This document shows positions 55,648 through 64,000 of a stretch of DNA of 64,000 bases, one piece after another; positions within the stretch are counted from its first letter, which is position 1, and each line of letters starts with the position of its first letter. A program made the position numbers and the translations under genes. The stretch is from Bradyrhizobium sp. Ec3.3 (GTDB lineage: Bacteria; Pseudomonadota; Alphaproteobacteria; Rhizobiales; Xanthobacteraceae). The stretch covers positions 21,281-85,280 of the forward strand of contig NZ_AXAS01000044.1 of NCBI RefSeq assembly GCF_000472925.1. Reading direction: 5' to 3'. The notes beneath the pieces are model-generated. The model saw only the letters and a list, made by a program, of their open reading frames with translations, searched no databases and was not told the origin of the DNA.

Positions 55648-56097
55648 TTAACTGACCTGACGCATCGCGTGAGCTCGGGCCTTGACCGGGTCGAGCAGCG
55701 ACCAATCGCCGTCCTCCAGCACGTGCCCTTTGGGGAAAGGCGCGCGCGGCTCGAGCCCCAGCGAACGCAGCACGCGGTCGTCGCGGTAGTAGCATTGCAG
55801 CACGACGCGGACGAGCGTTGCGGCCGGTGCGCCGCCGTCGGCGCGGAATGTGCTGATGACGCCGTCCCGCGCGGCCGGATCGAGGTCGGCGAGCGGCATG
55901 CCGGCGAGGCGGGCGAGATGATCCAGCGCCGTGGCCACCGGCTTGGCATCGCGGCCGAGGGTCGCGAGGATGTCGGCCTGGATGAGTTCATCATCCGCGC
56001 CGGGCACCCGGTATTCCTCGCTCGCCGGGATGATCATCGCGGCGATGGTGCGCAGGTCCTGGCGCTGCCGCGGCGTGAGGGTGAGCTGATCAGGCAT
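55648..56097 (-). CDS. small protein, gluconate 2-dehydrogenase subunit 3-like
   Basis: A 149-residue protein. LTPRQRQDLRTIAAMIIPAS and VRVVLQCYYRDDRVLRSLG resemble the small subunit 3 of membrane gluconate/sorbose dehydrogenase complexes. It lies nine bp downstream of the GMC flavoprotein, the usual partner. No leader peptide is present, whereas classical subunit 3 carries a Tat signal for the complex, so this pair may act in the cytoplasm. No cytochrome subunit follows. Confidence 0.75.
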   Translation of the reverse strand: MPDQLTLTPRQRQDLRTIAAMIIPASEEYRVPGADDELIQADILATLGRDAKPVATALDHLARLAGMPLADLDPAARDGVISTFRADGGAPAATLVRVVLQCYYRDDRVLRSLGLEPRAPFPKGHVLEDGDWSLLDPVKARAHAMRQVS

Positions 56098-56106
56098 GGC
56101 GATCCT

Positions 56107-57705
56107 CTAATCGAAGAGATTGGCGAGGCGCTGCTTCATCTGGTCGGCGACGTAGAGCGCGATGGCCTGGATGGTCGAGGTCGGGTTCACCCCGCCCGAG
56201 GTGACGAAGACGCTGCCGTCGACGATGAACAGGTTCTTGACGTCATGCGAGCGGCCCCATTCGTTGACCACGGAGCTCTGGGGGTCGGCGCCCATCCGCG
56301 CCGTGCCGAGCAGGTGCCAGCCGCCCCAGGGGATCGGACTGTTGACGCAGATATCGGTGGCGCCTGCCGTTTCGAGAAACTCCCGGCCGCGGGCGAGCGC
56401 ATGCTCCATCATCCTCCGGCTGTTCTCGCTGATGGCGTAATCGATCTTTGGCGCGGGAATGCCGTGGCTGTCCTTGAGCACTGGGTCGAGCGTGACCCGA
56501 TTGTGCTCTTCCGGCAGGTCCTCGCAGATCGCGGAGAATCCCAGCCGATGGCCGTTGAGCTTGCGGAACACACGGTGATGATCCGCGCCCCACGGCAGAA
56601 TGCCCTTCTGCTCACTGACGACGGCTTCGAACACCGGTCCTGCGCCGCGCACGAACTGGACGCCGTAGCCCCGCACGAAGCCGCGCGACAGGTCGGTGTC
56701 GTAGAACTCCTTGCTCCAGAGACAGGTCGGCGGCGCGCGATTACTGTCAGTCGGCTCCGTGACATAGCCGTAGATCTGCGCGTAAGGGTGGAACATGAGG
56801 TTCTTGCCAACGAGGCCTGATGAATTGGCAAGCCCGTTCGGGAAGCGGCCTGAGGCCGAGTTCAGCAGAAGTCGCGGCGTGCCGACGCCGTTGCATGCGA
56901 TGATGACGACATGCGCTCCCTGGAACTGCTCAACGCCGTCCTTGTCGTAATATACAACGCCCGAGGCCATGCCGTTCTCGTCGGTCGTGATCTCGCGCAC
57001 CCGGCAATGGGTGCGCAGCTCGACGCCGGCGCGGATCGCCTGCGGCCAATAGGTGATGTCGGTCGAGGCTTTTGCACCTTGCGCGCAGGCCGGGGTGCAA
57101 TGGCCGAGATTGATACAGCGCGCCCTGCCCTCGTAATCCATCGTCGCAACCGTCGTATCCGACGGCCACCAGTGCCAGCCGAGCTTGTTCATGGCCTTGG
57201 CGACGAGGGGACCGGAGAGCCCGAGCGGCTGCGGCGGCATCGGCGGATGGGTCAGCGGCGAGAGCGGATCGCCGGACAGGCCCGATGTGCCCATGATGCG
57301 GTCGTTCTCCTCGAAGAACGGCACCAGCGTGTCGTAGTCGATCGGCCAGTCGTCAGCGACGCCGTCCAGCGTCTTCACCCTGAAATCGGACGGATGCAGC
57401 CGCGGCCAGTGCGCGGTGTACATCACCGTCGAGCCGCCGACCGCATTGAAATTGACGACCTTGATCGGCGAGCTGTCGTCGTTGATCGGATAGTCCTCGG
57501 GCCGGCCGCGGATGTTCGGGCTGGTCGACCACTCGCCGTAGAACCTTGCTTCCCAGTCCCGGCCGGTGCTCGGATAATCCGCCGGCTTCATCCAATCGCC
57601 CTGCTCGAGGCAAAGAATGTGCATCCTGGTCTCGGCGAGTGACCAGGCGACCGCGGCTCCGGAGGCACCGGCGCCGATGATCAGGACGTCCACGGGGTCG
57701 TTCAT
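56107..57705 (-). CDS. GMC-family FAD oxidoreductase
   Basis: A 532-residue flavoprotein dehydrogenating an alcohol or sugar. FAD binding is at VLIIGAGASGAAVAWSLAET near the N-terminus. The FAD/substrate middle part includes FNAVGGSTVMYTAHWPRL. The active-site His lies in GGWHLLGTARMG and the second catalytic residue is in GGVNPTSTIQAIALYVAD. The frame stays open upstream, but the start MNDPVDVLII fits the family; GGGAGG lies about 12 bases upstream. The small subunit gene follows. Confidence 0.9.
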   Translation of the reverse strand: MNDPVDVLIIGAGASGAAVAWSLAETRMHILCLEQGDWMKPADYPSTGRDWEARFYGEWSTSPNIRGRPEDYPINDDSSPIKVVNFNAVGGSTVMYTAHWPRLHPSDFRVKTLDGVADDWPIDYDTLVPFFEENDRIMGTSGLSGDPLSPLTHPPMPPQPLGLSGPLVAKAMNKLGWHWWPSDTTVATMDYEGRARCINLGHCTPACAQGAKASTDITYWPQAIRAGVELRTHCRVREITTDENGMASGVVYYDKDGVEQFQGAHVVIIACNGVGTPRLLLNSASGRFPNGLANSSGLVGKNLMFHPYAQIYGYVTEPTDSNRAPPTCLWSKEFYDTDLSRGFVRGYGVQFVRGAGPVFEAVVSEQKGILPWGADHHRVFRKLNGHRLGFSAICEDLPEEHNRVTLDPVLKDSHGIPAPKIDYAISENSRRMMEHALARGREFLETAGATDICVNSPIPWGGWHLLGTARMGADPQSSVVNEWGRSHDVKNLFIVDGSVFVTSGGVNPTSTIQAIALYVADQMKQRLANLFD

Positions 57706-57902
57706 GCCAAAGTCATCCTCCCGCCCTCGCCGCTTCCCGGGCGATTGAGCCTTGCGTGTAGCGTCAAACGATAGGGTCAGAGCGGCCGGTGAGTAAAGCC
57801 GCAGGGGACGAATGTCAGGCTTCGCTGGGCGCAGACCATTGGTGTTGCAATGTCGAGATGCTAGAGAACCCTCGCGAAAGTGCAAATCGATAGCGAGAAC
57901 GT

Positions 57903-58691
57903 ATGTCCTTCCAAAATGCCTTTGCCACCGCCCGCGCTGCCGCGCTTGTTTTGCTTCTCGCGATCCTCGGTTGCGTCGCCGATACCGGGTCCAGCCTCGC
58001 CTTAACGGCCAGTGCAACGGTGCGGGATGGCAACTCCATCCAGCTCGGGGACGCGACCTACCGGCTAGACGGTGTCGACGCGCCGGAACTGGACCAGGTC
58101 TGCATCGACGACCACGCCGATCCCTGGACCTGCGGGCTGGAGGCGCGCGATCAGCTCGCAAAGCTGATCAACGGCCGCAACGTACGCTGCGACGATGTCG
58201 GGCCGGAGAAGAGCTTTGGCAAGCGCCACCGCGCCATCTGCACGGCCGAGGGCGACAAGACGAGCCTGAACGAGCAGCTCGTCCGCCTCGGCTTTGCCGT
58301 CGCGCGCGAGCCGGTCAAGGCGAACGTCAAGCCGGCCGCCGCGGAGGCCAAGACGAATTCGGCCGGCATCTGGAAAGGCTGCTTTGTTGCACCGCAGGAA
58401 TTTCGCACCGGCAAGAAGGACGGCGCACTGCTCGGCGCCGCCTGCCGCGCCGACCGCGACAAGGAGATCCGCGCGGTGCTGTTTCCGGACGAACTGACCA
58501 TGCCGCCGAATTGCAGCATCAAGGGCAAGCTCGCCGTACGCGCACGCGTCACCGGCAATATCGGCATCTATCATTTGCGGGGCTGCCCGAGCTATCCGGC
58601 GACGACAAAGCCGGATCGCTGGTTCTGCTCGGAGGACGACGCGTTGGCCGCAGGCTTCCGCAAGGCCTACAACTGCCGCCGGCCGAAATGA
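57903..58691 (+). CDS. thermonuclease-family (SNase-like) secreted protein
   Basis: A 262-residue protein with an N-terminal hydrophobic signal (about residues 12-25) ending AILGC, a possible lipobox, so it may be a lipoprotein. The SNase-like domain is at about 38-140, with YRLDGVDAPELDQ and KRHRAICTAEGD in the places of the metal- and phosphate-binding loops. A Cys-containing C-terminal region (YHLRGCPSYP) is an extension seen in other alphaproteobacterial members. Nuclease activity is not certain. Confidence 0.82.
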   Translation: MSFQNAFATARAAALVLLLAILGCVADTGSSLALTASATVRDGNSIQLGDATYRLDGVDAPELDQVCIDDHADPWTCGLEARDQLAKLINGRNVRCDDVGPEKSFGKRHRAICTAEGDKTSLNEQLVRLGFAVAREPVKANVKPAAAEAKTNSAGIWKGCFVAPQEFRTGKKDGALLGAACRADRDKEIRAVLFPDELTMPPNCSIKGKLAVRARVTGNIGIYHLRGCPSYPATTKPDRWFCSEDDALAAGFRKAYNCRRPK

Positions 58692-58715
58692 TCTGAGGGG
58701 GCTTGCTTCGCCTCT

Positions 58716-58731
58716 CCCCGTAAGAACGGGG
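58716..58731. terminator. small hairpin between converging thermonuclease and cyoD genes
   Basis: CCCCGT and ACGGGG with loop AAGA; flanking CTCT and GGAAAGAGG may extend it. It is placed to serve both strands. Confidence 0.45.
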
Positions 58732-58764
58732 CGAGGGAAAGAGGCAGCTACCTCACGCTGGCCC

Positions 58765-59154
58765 TCACTGCATCCGCATGATCTGGTCCATCGATGGCAT
58801 GTTCTCGTTCAAATGCGACATGATCCACACCGAGCCGCCGACCACCAGGAAGACGATCAGCAGCCCGAACGCCAGCGCCAGCACGTTGTTGGTGTTGTCG
58901 GGGCCGGTGGTGATGTGCAGGAAGAATACGAGATGCACGCCCATCTGGGCGATTGCGAGCACGATGATGGCGATGGGGATCGAGGGCTGCCAGACCAAAT
59001 TGGTGCCGGCGATGAAGAACGAGGTCGCGGTAAGCAGGAGCGCAAGGACCAGGCCGACGACATAGCCGATGATCCGGGTGCTGACGCTGTGTTGCTCTTC
59101 CTCGCCGGGAGCGAGGTCGTGCTCATGGACACCATGCTGTGACAGATCGCTCAT
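58765..59154 (-). CDS. cyoD: cytochrome bo3 ubiquinol oxidase subunit IV
   Basis: A 129-residue membrane protein with three spans (about 30-50, 55-80, 90-112). GTNLVWQPSIPIAIIVLAIAQ in part and GVHLVFFLHI are typical of CyoD, which aids assembly of the oxidase. The start overlaps the cyoC stop (ATGA). It is the last gene of the operon; no cyoE for heme O synthesis follows. Confidence 0.93.
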   Translation of the reverse strand: MSDLSQHGVHEHDLAPGEEEQHSVSTRIIGYVVGLVLALLLTATSFFIAGTNLVWQPSIPIAIIVLAIAQMGVHLVFFLHITTGPDNTNNVLALAFGLLIVFLVVGGSVWIMSHLNENMPSMDQIMRMQ

Positions 59155-59792
59155 GGCGCGCCTCCAAGCAGATAGACGACGGAAAACACCGCGACCCAGA
59201 TGATGTCGAGCGCGTGCCAGAATAGAGCAAAGCACATCATGCGGCGCAGGATGTCGGCACGAAAGCCCTTGGCGAAGACCTGGGCCATCATGGTGAGGAG
59301 CCACAGCACGCCGGCCGAGACGTGCAGGCCGTGGCACCCGACGAGCGAGAAGAACGCGGTCAGGAACGCGCTGCGCGACGGGCCATAACCACGGGAAACC
59401 AGGTCGGCGAATTCACGGAATTCGATGCTGAGGAATGCAAGGCCGAGCACACAGGTCACGGCCATGCCGAGATAGAACCAGAGCCGGTTGCGCACGTCTG
59501 CGGCAATGCTCGCCATGCCGCAGGTGAAGCTCGACAGCAGCAGGCAGACGGTCTCGATTGCCACGTTCCGCTGCTCGAAAATCTCTGAGCCCTTCGGGCC
59601 GTCGGCAGTCTGGCCGACCAGCACCGCATAGGCTGCAAAGAAGCAGGAGAACATCACGATGTCGGAGAGCAGGAAGACCCAGAAGCCGTAGGCGGTCACG
59701 ATACGCTTCGGCGCCGGTCCGAGATGCTCAACCACGAGCCCGATGTGATGCGGGTCGGCGTGCGCGTGCCCTGCGGTTGCGGTGATTGCCAT
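59151..59792 (-). CDS. cyoC: cytochrome bo3 ubiquinol oxidase subunit III
   Basis: A 213-residue membrane protein with five spans. FWVFLLSDIVMFSCFFAAYA and GCHGLHVSAGVLWLL are family marks. It has the shorter CyoC form rather than the seven-span mitochondrial type. The start overlaps the cyoB stop by one base. Confidence 0.95.
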   Translation of the reverse strand: MAITATAGHAHADPHHIGLVVEHLGPAPKRIVTAYGFWVFLLSDIVMFSCFFAAYAVLVGQTADGPKGSEIFEQRNVAIETVCLLLSSFTCGMASIAADVRNRLWFYLGMAVTCVLGLAFLSIEFREFADLVSRGYGPSRSAFLTAFFSLVGCHGLHVSAGVLWLLTMMAQVFAKGFRADILRRMMCFALFWHALDIIWVAVFSVVYLLGGAP

Positions 59793-61792
59793 CAGACAGT
59801 CCCCGCGAGGCTGACGAGATGGCGTCGTTCTTCGAGATTGGCACGGTCAATGCGCGCGACTTCGGCGGCCGGAATGACGTATTCGTCATGGTCGCGCCAG
59901 GCGAAAACGACGAAGGTCGCCCACGCGCCAATCACGCCGACGATCACCATCCACCAGATGTGCCATATCAACGCAAAGCCCATGATGGTGGCGAAGAAAG
60001 CGCAGACGAAGCCGGTCGGCGAGTTCCGGGGCATCTCGATGTCCTGATATTCGGGCTCGGCGTGCTCGAATTGCTGCTGCTTGGCCTTTGCCTTCATTTC
60101 CCAATAGGCGTCCTCGCCGCGCACGTCGGGATAGAAGGCGAAGTTGAACACCGGCGGCGGCGACGAGGTCGCCCATTCCAGCGACCGGCCGTCCCAGGGA
60201 TCGCCGGTACGGTCGCGCAAGGCTTCGCGGTTGCGGATGCTGACGACGAGCTGCATCACCTGGCAGACGACGCCGATCGTCAGCACCGCCATGCCGATCG
60301 CCGCCACGAACATCCAGGGACGCCAGGCCGCCACGTCGTAGTGCTGCATGCGCCGCGTCATGCCGAGCATGCCGACGATATAGAGCGGCATGAAGGTGAT
60401 CCAGAAGCCGGTGAATGTGAACCAGAAGGCCGCCTTGCCCCAGCGCTCGTCGAGGCGGAAGCCGAACGCCTTTGGAAACCAGTATTCGAAGCCCGCGAAG
60501 GCGCCGAACAGCACGCCGCCAATGATGACGTTGTGGAAATGCGCGACCAGGAACATGCTGTTGTGCAGCATGAAGTCGGCCGGCGGCACGGCGACCAGCA
60601 CGCCGGTCAGGCCGCCAATGATGAAGGTCACCATGAAGCCGACCGACCACAGCATCGGCGTCGCGAAGCGGATGCGGCCGCCATACATCGTGAACAGCCA
60701 GTTGTAGATCTTCACCCCCGTCGGCACCGCGATGATCATGCTGGCAATACCGAAGATGGCGTTGACGTCGGGACCTGCGCCCATCGTGAAGAAGTGATGC
60801 AGCCAGACCATGAAGGAGATGACACAGATCGCCATGGTGGCGAGCACCATCGAGCGGTAGCCGAACAGCGGCTTGCCGGAAAAGGTCGATACCACCTCCG
60901 AGTAGATACCGAAGGCCGGCAGCACGAGGATGTAGACCTCCGGATGTCCCCAGGCCCAGATCAGGTTCATGAACATCATGACATTGCCGCCGGCTTCGTT
61001 GGTGAAGAAGTGGAAGCCGAGATAGCGGTCGAGCAGCAGCATCGCGAGCGTGGCGGTGAGGATCGGGAAGGCTGCGACGATCAGCAGGTTCGAGGCCAGC
61101 GTCGTCCAGCAGAACATCGGCATGCGCAGATAGTTCATGCCCCTGGTGCGCAGCTTCAGCACGGTGGTCACGAGGTTGATGCCGGCCACCAGCGTGCCGA
61201 CGCCGGAGATCTGAAGCGACCAGGCGTAGTAGTCGACGCCGACGCCCGGCGAGTAGGTCAATCCCGACAGTGGCGGAAAGGCAAGCCAGCCGGTGCGCGC
61301 GAATTCGCCGACCACAAGCGAGACATTGACCAGCAGTGCGCCGGTCGCAGTCAGCCAGAAACCAACCGAATTCAGCGTCGGAAAAGCGACGTCGCGCACA
61401 CCGAGCTGAAGCGGCACGACGAGGTTCATCAGGCCGATCACGAACGGCATCGCCACGAAGAAGATCATGATGGTGCCGTGGGCCGAGAAGATCTGGTTGT
61501 AGTGCTCCGGCGGCAGATAGCCCTGCGACTGGTAGGACACCGCCTGCTGGATCCGCATCATGATGGCGTCGCTGCCCCCGCGCAGCAGCATGACGGAAGC
61601 GAGCAGGATGTACATGACGCCGATTCGCTTGTGATCGACGCTGGTGATCCATTCGTGCCAGAGATAGGGCAGATGCCCTTTCACCACGACCCAGCCCAGC
61701 ACCGCGAGGATGCCGACCAGCACCACGCCGCCTGCGACCAGCGGGATCGGCTGGTCGAACGGGATCGCCGACCAATCAAGCTTACCGAGCAT
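59792..61792 (-). CDS. cyoB: cytochrome bo3 ubiquinol oxidase subunit I
   Basis: A 666-residue heme-copper oxidase core, close to the 663 of E. coli CyoB. It begins MLGKLDWSAIPFDQPIP. Heme and copper ligands appear in WAWGHPEVYILVLP (HxxxY cross-linked pair) and VWLHHFFTMGAG (paired His). It reduces oxygen to water and pumps protons. The start is set by GGAGAG four bases upstream and overlaps the end of cyoA by 11 bases; ten extra codons upstream are open but unlikely. Confidence 0.95.
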   Translation of the reverse strand: MLGKLDWSAIPFDQPIPLVAGGVVLVGILAVLGWVVVKGHLPYLWHEWITSVDHKRIGVMYILLASVMLLRGGSDAIMMRIQQAVSYQSQGYLPPEHYNQIFSAHGTIMIFFVAMPFVIGLMNLVVPLQLGVRDVAFPTLNSVGFWLTATGALLVNVSLVVGEFARTGWLAFPPLSGLTYSPGVGVDYYAWSLQISGVGTLVAGINLVTTVLKLRTRGMNYLRMPMFCWTTLASNLLIVAAFPILTATLAMLLLDRYLGFHFFTNEAGGNVMMFMNLIWAWGHPEVYILVLPAFGIYSEVVSTFSGKPLFGYRSMVLATMAICVISFMVWLHHFFTMGAGPDVNAIFGIASMIIAVPTGVKIYNWLFTMYGGRIRFATPMLWSVGFMVTFIIGGLTGVLVAVPPADFMLHNSMFLVAHFHNVIIGGVLFGAFAGFEYWFPKAFGFRLDERWGKAAFWFTFTGFWITFMPLYIVGMLGMTRRMQHYDVAAWRPWMFVAAIGMAVLTIGVVCQVMQLVVSIRNREALRDRTGDPWDGRSLEWATSSPPPVFNFAFYPDVRGEDAYWEMKAKAKQQQFEHAEPEYQDIEMPRNSPTGFVCAFFATIMGFALIWHIWWMVIVGVIGAWATFVVFAWRDHDEYVIPAAEVARIDRANLEERRHLVSLAGTV

Positions 61793-62615
61793 CGTGCTCT
61801 CCACTGTGCTCCCGCCCGGCATCCGAGGTCAGTTGCGGGCCCGGCCCCGGCGGAATGTGCTGGGTGGCGATCATGTCGAACAGGCGGGGATCCGCGAGGC
61901 GATAGATCGGCCTGCCCCGCTCGACGGATTGCTGCATCAGCTTCTTGTAGCTGTCCTCGTTGAGCACCTGGTCGGACTTCGCCGTGGTCGCCACCCAATC
62001 CGGGAAGGCGAGCGGCGAGATCACGTTGACGTCGAACATCATCTCGGGAAAGCCGTCGCCGGAAAAATGTGCCGACAGGCCCTGGAGCTTGCCCTCATTG
62101 TCGGCGCGCAGATTGAGCCGCGTCACCATGCCGTTCATGGTGTAGATCATGCTGCCGAGTTGCGGGATGAAGAACACGTTCATCACGCTCGACGACGTCA
62201 GCTGGAAATTCAGCTCGGCGCCCGCCGGCACCGTCAGCGAATTGACGGTCGCGATACGCTGGTCGGGATAGATGAAGAGCCATTTCCAGTCGAGCGACAC
62301 CGCCTGGATGCGCACCGGGCTGCCGGTCCCCGGCACCGGCGCTCGCGGATCGAGCTGGTGCGAGCCGATCCAGGCGACGCCGCCGAGCAGGATGATGGTG
62401 AGCGCCGGGATCGCCCACACCACCATCTCGACGCGGCCGGAATAGACGAAGTCGGGTTGATACTGCGCCCGCGGATTAGAGGCCCGAAACCACCAGGCGA
62501 AGCCGAGGATGGCGACGATCGTCGGCACCACGATCGTCAGCATGATGAAAACGGAATCGACGAGAATCGTACTGTTGGCGACAGCAACAGGCCCTTGTGG
62601 ATCGAGCAGATTCAT
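61782..62615 (-). CDS. cyoA: cytochrome bo3 ubiquinol oxidase subunit II
   Basis: A 277-residue subunit with two membrane spans and a periplasmic cupredoxin domain. The loop that holds CuA in cytochrome c oxidases reads LSAHFSGDGFPEMMF, without cysteines, so it is a quinol oxidase. No lipobox Cys is seen at the N-terminus, unlike E. coli CyoA. It is the first gene of cyoABCD, with an EcfG promoter about 65 bp upstream. Confidence 0.94.
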   Translation of the reverse strand: MNLLDPQGPVAVANSTILVDSVFIMLTIVVPTIVAILGFAWWFRASNPRAQYQPDFVYSGRVEMVVWAIPALTIILLGGVAWIGSHQLDPRAPVPGTGSPVRIQAVSLDWKWLFIYPDQRIATVNSLTVPAGAELNFQLTSSSVMNVFFIPQLGSMIYTMNGMVTRLNLRADNEGKLQGLSAHFSGDGFPEMMFDVNVISPLAFPDWVATTAKSDQVLNEDSYKKLMQQSVERGRPIYRLADPRLFDMIATQHIPPGPGPQLTSDAGREHSGEHDAR

Positions 62616-62679
62616 CGGCAAGCCACTGGCGATTGGGAAGCCCCGGAGGAGAGCCTAGCGCGGAATGATATCGGCAACA

Positions 62680-62704
62680 AACGTCGTTCGCGTGACCGGG
62701 TTCC
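62680..62704 (-). promoter_or_regulatory. EcfG promoter upstream of cyoABCD
   Basis: On the minus strand GGAAC (62704-62700), exactly 16 bases, then CGTT (62683-62680). It is an exact match to the general-stress consensus. It points at cyoA with a leader of about 57 nt. Confidence 0.75.
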
Positions 62705-62868
62705 CGCGCAATTGCAAGTGATTGCGCCCGCACGCGCTTTGGCTCGTACAACTGAGCCATGCAGGTTTGACGGGACGTCGCGCGTCGCGCGCGGGCGCTC
62801 GGCACGGATGCAATCTTCTCTACCTTTGAAACGATTGCTATCGTGATGAAAAAGCAGGGAGAAAACGT

Positions 62869-63669
62869 ATGCGCTTGAACGACAAGGTCGCCATCGTGGT
62901 GGGGGCCGGGCAAAGCCCCGGCGAGGGCATGGGCAATGGCCGCGCCACCGCGCTGACCTTCGCACGCGAGGGGGCGAAGGTCGTCTGCGTCGATCACAAT
63001 CTCGAATCGGCACAGGAGACCGTCGCGATGATCGCGGCGAGCCAAGGCACGGCCGCGGCCTTCAAGGCCGACGTGACCAGGACTACCGACATCAAGGCGA
63101 TGGTGACCGACGCGATAGCGCGCTGGGGACGCATCGATATCCTGCATAACAATGTCGGCGTCAGTCTGGGCGGCGGCGACGCCGAGCTCCTGAAGCTGAC
63201 CGAAGAGGCATTCGACCGCGTGGTCGCCATCAACCTGAAGAGCTGCATCCTGGCGGCGAAGGAGGTGATCCCGATCATGCGGACGCAAAGAAGCGGCGCA
63301 ATCATCAACATCTCCTCGATGGCCGCGATCACGACCTATCCTTACGTCGCCTACAAGGCGACGAAGTCGGCGATGATCGCCTTCACCGAACAGCTCGCCT
63401 ATCAGAACGCCGAATACGGCATCCGCGCCAATGTCATCCTGCCGGGCCTGATGAACACCCCGATGGCCGTCGACACCCGCGCCCGCGAATGGCACAAGAC
63501 CCGCGCCGAAGTCGAAGCCGAGCGCGACAGCAAGGTGCCGCTGCGCCGGAAGATGGGCACCGCCTGGGACGTCGCGAACGCCGCGCTGTTTTTGGCCTCG
63601 GACGAAGCGAACTTCATCACCGGCGTGACGCTCCCGGTGGATGGTGGGGCGAGTGTGATAAGAGGATAG
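62869..63669 (+). CDS. SDR-family oxidoreductase
   Basis: A 266-residue classical short-chain dehydrogenase. The cofactor loop is a longer form, VGAGQSPGEGMGNGRATAL, then NNVG at about 94-97. Catalytic residues are intact: Ser in NISSMAAITTYPYVAYKATK, then Tyr-x-x-x-Lys (YKATK). The ending TGVTLPVDGGASVIRG is usual. GGGAG lies seven bases upstream of the ATG. It is divergent from cyoABCD. The substrate is unknown. Confidence 0.92.
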   Translation: MRLNDKVAIVVGAGQSPGEGMGNGRATALTFAREGAKVVCVDHNLESAQETVAMIAASQGTAAAFKADVTRTTDIKAMVTDAIARWGRIDILHNNVGVSLGGGDAELLKLTEEAFDRVVAINLKSCILAAKEVIPIMRTQRSGAIINISSMAAITTYPYVAYKATKSAMIAFTEQLAYQNAEYGIRANVILPGLMNTPMAVDTRAREWHKTRAEVEAERDSKVPLRRKMGTAWDVANAALFLASDEANFITGVTLPVDGGASVIRG

Positions 63670-63705
63670 ACGAAGCGAGCGTGATGCCTTCCCTTCTCCC
63701 CTTGT

Positions 63706-64000
63706 GGGCCTGTTGCGTAATCCGCGATTGTGATTCTCTAGGGCAGAAGCCTTGGAGGTAACGATGGCAGTGAAGCAGACTGGGCAGCCGAGTTTTATTG
63801 AGGCGTGGTTGCCGAAGGGAGCCGGTGCCAATGCGGCGCTGAATCGGTTGTCGGGCTTGGTCAAATGGTACCGGTTCGAGAAGCTGATGGCGCATTTGCG
63901 GGATGAAGGAAGCCCTGGCCGACCGGGCTATCCGGTGCTGGTGCTGTTTCGCGCGCTGCTGTTGCAGTCGCTCTACGGTCTTTCGGAGCGTGAGCTCGAG
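63706..64000 (+). mobile_element. IS5-family insertion sequence, left end (partial)
   Basis: The left end lies near GGGCCTGTTGCGTAATCC, about 55 bp before the transposase start, which fits the terminal inverted repeat position in IS5 elements. The exact boundary and right end cannot be seen. Just upstream, CCTTCTCCCCTTGTGGG looks like the first half of a hairpin repeat, so the element may have inserted into it. Confidence 0.65.
63764..64000 (+). CDS. IS5-family transposase (N-terminal 79 residues, cut by window edge)
   Basis: The visible part starts MAVKQTGQPSFIEAWLPKG and contains GRPGYPVLVLFRALLLQ followed by LYGLSERELE, the DUF772 N-terminal domain of IS5/IS4-like transposases. GGAGG lies six bases before the ATG. 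The catalytic DDE domain lies beyond the window, so whether it is intact is unknown. Confidence 0.85.
   Translation, partial: MAVKQTGQPSFIEAWLPKGAGANAALNRLSGLVKWYRFEKLMAHLRDEGSPGRPGYPVLVLFRALLLQSLYGLSERELE

Noticed and set aside
57706..58161. N-terminal extension of the GMC oxidoreductase frame
   Set aside because: It overlaps the thermonuclease gene in antisense and precedes the FAD motif, which normally lies at the very start.
59786..61963. 725-codon open frame on the plus strand across cyoB
   Set aside because: It is the antisense of cyoB and cyoA; its composition (His, Arg, Asp, Gln rich) is the usual shadow of a membrane protein gene.

Overview
The window is GC-rich, gene-dense alphaproteobacterial chromosome. 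Its content fits Bradyrhizobium or a close relative: TRAP and peptide/sugar ABC importers, many FAD/molybdenum/SDR oxidoreductases, a fused indolepyruvate ferredoxin oxidoreductase, EcfG-type general-stress promoters, and short GC-rich palindromic repeats between genes. That placement rests on gene style and repeats; no rRNA or tRNA gene is present to confirm it. I find no CRISPR array. The only mobile element is an IS5-type transposase cut by the right edge.

Layout. 1-1.5 kb: the end of an ABC exporter, divergent from a stress-type glycosyltransferase. 3-8.2 kb (minus): TRAP transporter (dctP, fused dctQM) followed by an alkylsulfatase. 8.4-10.1 kb: methyltransferase divergent from an SDR protein that lacks the catalytic Tyr. 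10.1-16.7 kb (minus): a decarboxylating-type dehydrogenase, then a Baeyer-Villiger monooxygenase (BVMO), a serine esterase and a sigma-54 activator, with a near-perfect -24/-12 promoter before the monooxygenase. This reads as ketone -> ester -> alcohol plus acid. 16.8-20.5 kb: MFS efflux pump, B12-dependent radical SAM protein, SPW membrane protein. 20.5-29.3 kb: peptide/opine-type ABC importer with a FAD amine oxidase and a 2-hydroxyacid dehydrogenase, divergent from an XRE-cupin regulator. 29.5-35.5 kb: an unusual operon joining a two-subunit molybdenum hydroxylase (iorAB-like) to a flavocytochrome-type flavoprotein and soxXYZA, without soxB or soxCD. 35.6-38.7 kb: sugar-type ABC importer without an ATPase. 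38.8-42.6 kb: tannase-family hydrolase and S9 peptidase. 42.6-45.0 kb (minus): archaeal-type fructose-bisphosphate aldolase/phosphatase plus a phosphofructokinase with pyrophosphate-type motifs. 45.2-47.6 kb (minus): cysteine amidohydrolase and NCS2 permease behind a perfect sigma-54 promoter, probably nitrogen scavenging. 47.8-52.4 kb: MaoC-like protein divergent from the indolepyruvate oxidoreductase. 52.7-58.7 kb: flavin oxidoreductases, a Deg-like protease and a thermonuclease homologue. 58.8-62.6 kb (minus): cyoABCD quinol oxidase. 62.9 kb to the end: SDR and the IS element.

Control. Three exact GGAAC-N16-CGTT sites (the EcfG general-stress consensus) sit in the right orientation upstream of the glycosyltransferase, the FBP aldolase/phosphatase-phosphofructokinase pair and cyoABCD. 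They suggest that a general stress response co-regulates surface sugar, central carbon flux and respiration. Two sigma-54 promoters govern the ketone and nitrogen-scavenging operons. The most unusual unit is the Mo-hydroxylase/Sox hybrid, whose SoxY carrier has a non-canonical cysteine arm.
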